Part shown: positions 61,745-64,000 of the stretch, one piece after another | Layout of the letters: every line of letters starts with the position of its first letter | Numbering within the stretch: position 1 is the first letter of the stretch | Assembly (NCBI GenBank): GCA_025267735.1 | Contig: CM046307.1 | Location: 7,322,258-7,386,257 of the forward strand | Direction of reading: 5' to 3' | Length of the DNA: 64,000 nt | DNA from: Mactra quadrangularis | Lineage: Eukaryota; Mollusca; Bivalvia; Venerida; Mactridae | Translations under genes and position numbers: made by a program | The notes under the pieces: generated by a model | Databases searched by the model: none | Seen by the model: the letters and a program-made list of their open reading frames with translations, nothing else | What the model was told of the DNA's origin: nothing

Positions 61745-61945
61745 GAGTGTAATGATAATTTAAGTTTTAGCTTCATTTTTTTCCTTTCAAAGAATGTTTA
61801 AAAAGTGCTCAGATTTGAACCTTTGACATGCAAAACTTCAAAAAATTTCCACATCTACGGGCGGGATGCCCTCCCGAACCCACCCCAACCGTGCCCCCCT
61901 ACTCCACTAACAACCACTCTGGATCCGGCCCTGCAGTGCTTTGGT
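61745..61945. repeat. Dispersed repeat copy 2, uninterrupted
   Basis: Aligned with the split copy at 60342-61110. It represents the form without the insertion. Confidence 0.65.
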
Positions 61946-62191
61946 TCGAAGTTTGGACCCCCAGAAAAAGTTCGCACCACCCCTAGAAAAAAATCCTGGA
62001 TCCGCCCCTGATATAATACATATTGTTATATATTTTGTATGATGCCGCCTTCATCTTTCCTGTAAATTGACACATTTTTAATACTTTTTTGAAAATTCTT
62101 GACCCGCCTTATATGTAACTTTATTTCCTCCAGATTTGAAGATACAAACAAACATATAATTATGGAAATAAACAATAAAGAAAGAAAATCC

Positions 62192-62248
62192 AAAGGTTAG
62201 TGAAAATCTAGTGATAGATCATCTATCACTAGATTTTCACTAACCTTT
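62192..62248. repeat. Perfect 57 bp palindrome
   Basis: Two 28 bp arms (62192-62219 and 62221-62248) are exact inverses around one base. A weaker AATAAACAA inverse continues outward on both sides. It lies about 480 bp upstream of the calcyphosin-like start codon. Confidence 0.95.
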
Positions 62249-62730
62249 GATCTTCTTGTTTATTTAGATTAGACAGTGATTATCCATCACCACATGTCAA
62301 GACATGTACAAAAGGCGCGCTTAGTAGACATTTCAAACATATTTAACAATTCAGTGTCACGAATGGTGTATTTAAAAAGAGTGTGAAAAACACCAAACAG
62401 AAAGACACTTTCGTTTTAAGTTGCCAATAGCAACCAAACGAGCGTTCATCCAAAACGAGGCTCAATTAATGAAAGACAGGTGCGCGACATGTTAGCTCTC
62501 GACAAAATCAATATATAAACATTACAACTCTAGGTACGTGCTTACATGATTCGTGTCATTGCAAGTAAAGTTTGAAATAATCATTCTTGCTTCGTTGAAA
62601 TTTGATTTATTGTATTTAAATTGGCGGTAACTATTGTGTTTAGTTGGACTTTATCCGTGAAGTAATTCCCTACTTGCCCACTGTTTTACAGGTTAATTAA
62701 TCGAAGGACCCACATTTGGACGTTTTCAAA

Positions 62731-62873
62731 ATGGCTGCTACTCAACGACAGAGTAAGGAATTGCAACAAAAATGCAATGAACAGCTGAAGTCCGGTAAAG
62801 TTGCAGATCCTGTTGAGTTAATGAGATTGAAATGTCTTGCTAGAGGAGCTACTGGTATCGCTGGACTTGGAAG
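62731..62873 (+). CDS. CAPSL: Calcyphosin-like EF-hand protein, first coding exon (partial)
   Basis: ATG at 62731 sits in a good start context (CAAAATGG). The exon encodes 47 residues plus two bases, ending before GTATAT. RLKCLARGATGIAGLGR matches the conserved N-terminal segment of calcyphosin and calcyphosin-like proteins (LxCLARGxxGIxGLGR), which precedes the first EF-hand. The EF-hands are in later exons beyond 64000. CAPS and CAPSL cannot be separated on this exon alone. The family binds calcium and is often linked to ciliated cells. Confidence 0.85.
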
Positions 62874-63189
62874 GTATATAACTGAACTGACTTTATTTTT
62901 TCATCTTCTGAAATCTCTTATATTATATATAATCGTGTTGAGTCTTGACTTTCTATGTTTACATTTTAATCAGGATTTATGATTCTTCATATTAAATTTC
63001 CATCTCGTGCAGCTAGATAAATTTTGATAATAATACTGATTTTTCTTATATCTTTTTATGAATTGCGTGTTTAATTTGATTATGGTGCAGTGGTTAGAGT
63101 TACGATATCATAACTATGGAGTCTGTAACTCTTGAAAACTCTTACAAGCTACATTGTACTTCTTCTACTTCTTAGGTTATTATACACTC

Positions 63190-63545
63190 TGAGTCTCTCA
63201 TTACTTTGATGAACATAAAGTTAGCAGACAAAGCAGAAAGGATCTATCCCGCTGTGTCTGCTGGCAGAAGGATTAAATTGCAGCAGAAGAATCTATCTTC
63301 CTGCTGTGTCTGCTGGCAGAAGGATTAGATTACAGCAAAAATTGGTTTATTTATTTCTTGTAATTACATATAAGTATATATATTCATTTTGATTGAACTT
63401 TCTGCTGTACATAAATTCAATTTTTCTGCCAGCAGACACAGTAGAAAATAAGATTGAATCTTCTGCTGTAATTTAATCATTTTGCCAGCAGACACAGCTG
63501 AAGGATTGATCATTTTGCTGTGTCTACTCAGTCTGCTAATTTTTT
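63190..63545. repeat. Fold-back repeat in calcyphosin-like intron 1
   Basis: CTGCTGTGTCTGCTGGCAGA followed by AGGATTA appears twice in tandem on the left (about 63250 and 63312). It appears inverted twice on the right (TCTGCCAGCAGACACAG near 63425 and TTTGCCAGCAGACACAGC near 63481). The single-sided tips GCAGAC and GTCTGC close the structure. Confidence 0.75.
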
Positions 63546-63837
63546 GTTTATATTACTTAGAGGATTATTGAGTGTTATAGCTAGATTTTACATAGTATTT
63601 TTTTTACATTGGAATGATAAATTGTCTATTTTCTTACAATTAGTTATTTTTTAAGATTTTTTTTGCGAATGATCAAAACACATGTTCATGGATAAAAGAA
63701 TCTCATCCCATTTTGTGCACAAACATTTATTAACATCTAAATATATAACAGGATAGTGGGGCTATCCTATTCATTATTTGTTGCTGTTGTTTACAACAAG
63801 ACCCTGAATAGTCAAGCGCCCTCTCAGTGGACTGCTC

Positions 63838-64000
63838 TTGTTTCCAGATATATTTACTCATTAATCATGTATTGGACAGTAGTCTGTATCTGATGGGAGT
63901 ACATTCCTAGTAGTAGGTTAACAGCTAAATCTAGAGATTTAGCCTTCTCAGAAACAGTAAGTAGGTGGATTGACGGCTGTGATATAACCTATACAATGTG
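63838..64000 (+). mobile_element. SINE-like repeat, copy 2 (cut by window end)
   Basis: Colinear with 41590-41710 (GGACAGTAGTC...GGTTAACAGCT...GATATAACCTATACAATGTG). It continues past the window. Confidence 0.6.

Overview
The window is eukaryotic nuclear DNA: AT-rich, with long introns, GT-AG splice sites and dense small DNA transposons and tRNA-derived SINEs. It holds two complete multi-exon genes and the first exon of a third. I read it as a mollusc, most likely a bivalve. This rests on two elements that carry internal tandem arrays of roughly 160-170 bp monomers, like the pearl/BIV160 repeats described from bivalves, and is inference; the species is not identified.

Layout. (1) Positions 210-9992, plus strand: an 11-exon gene for NASP, the SHNi-TPR histone H3-H4 chaperone. 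The predicted protein is 534 residues and every splice phase closes. (2) Positions 10000-22900: no gene recognised. The stretch holds inverted-repeat elements of several families, a 2.8 kb fold-back with tandem units, and a mariner-like element with a MITE nested inside it. (3) Positions 22901-57902, minus strand: a 24-exon gene for ABCD3/PMP70, the peroxisomal half ABC transporter. The predicted protein is 657 residues with all catalytic motifs present. Its introns hold a 5'-truncated LINE, a second LINE tail, two pearl-like elements, a 590 bp palindrome, several MITE families, SINEs and a possible solo LTR. (4) Positions 57903-62730: intergenic repeats, including a transposon inserted into one copy of a repeat whose second, uninterrupted copy lies 1.4 kb away. 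(5) Positions 62731-62873, plus strand: first coding exon of a calcyphosin-like EF-hand gene that runs off the window.

The three genes are unrelated housekeeping-type genes (histone chaperoning, peroxisomal acyl-CoA import, calcium binding). NASP and ABCD3 converge; ABCD3 and the calcyphosin-like gene diverge across 4.8 kb. I see no operon-like or newly assembled system. The unusual content is the density and nesting of inverted-repeat elements, and a fourfold tandem duplication of the splice acceptor in front of the ABCD3 Walker A exon.

Both full-length exon models were built by eye from homology and splice consensus. They are internally consistent in phase but have no transcript support here.
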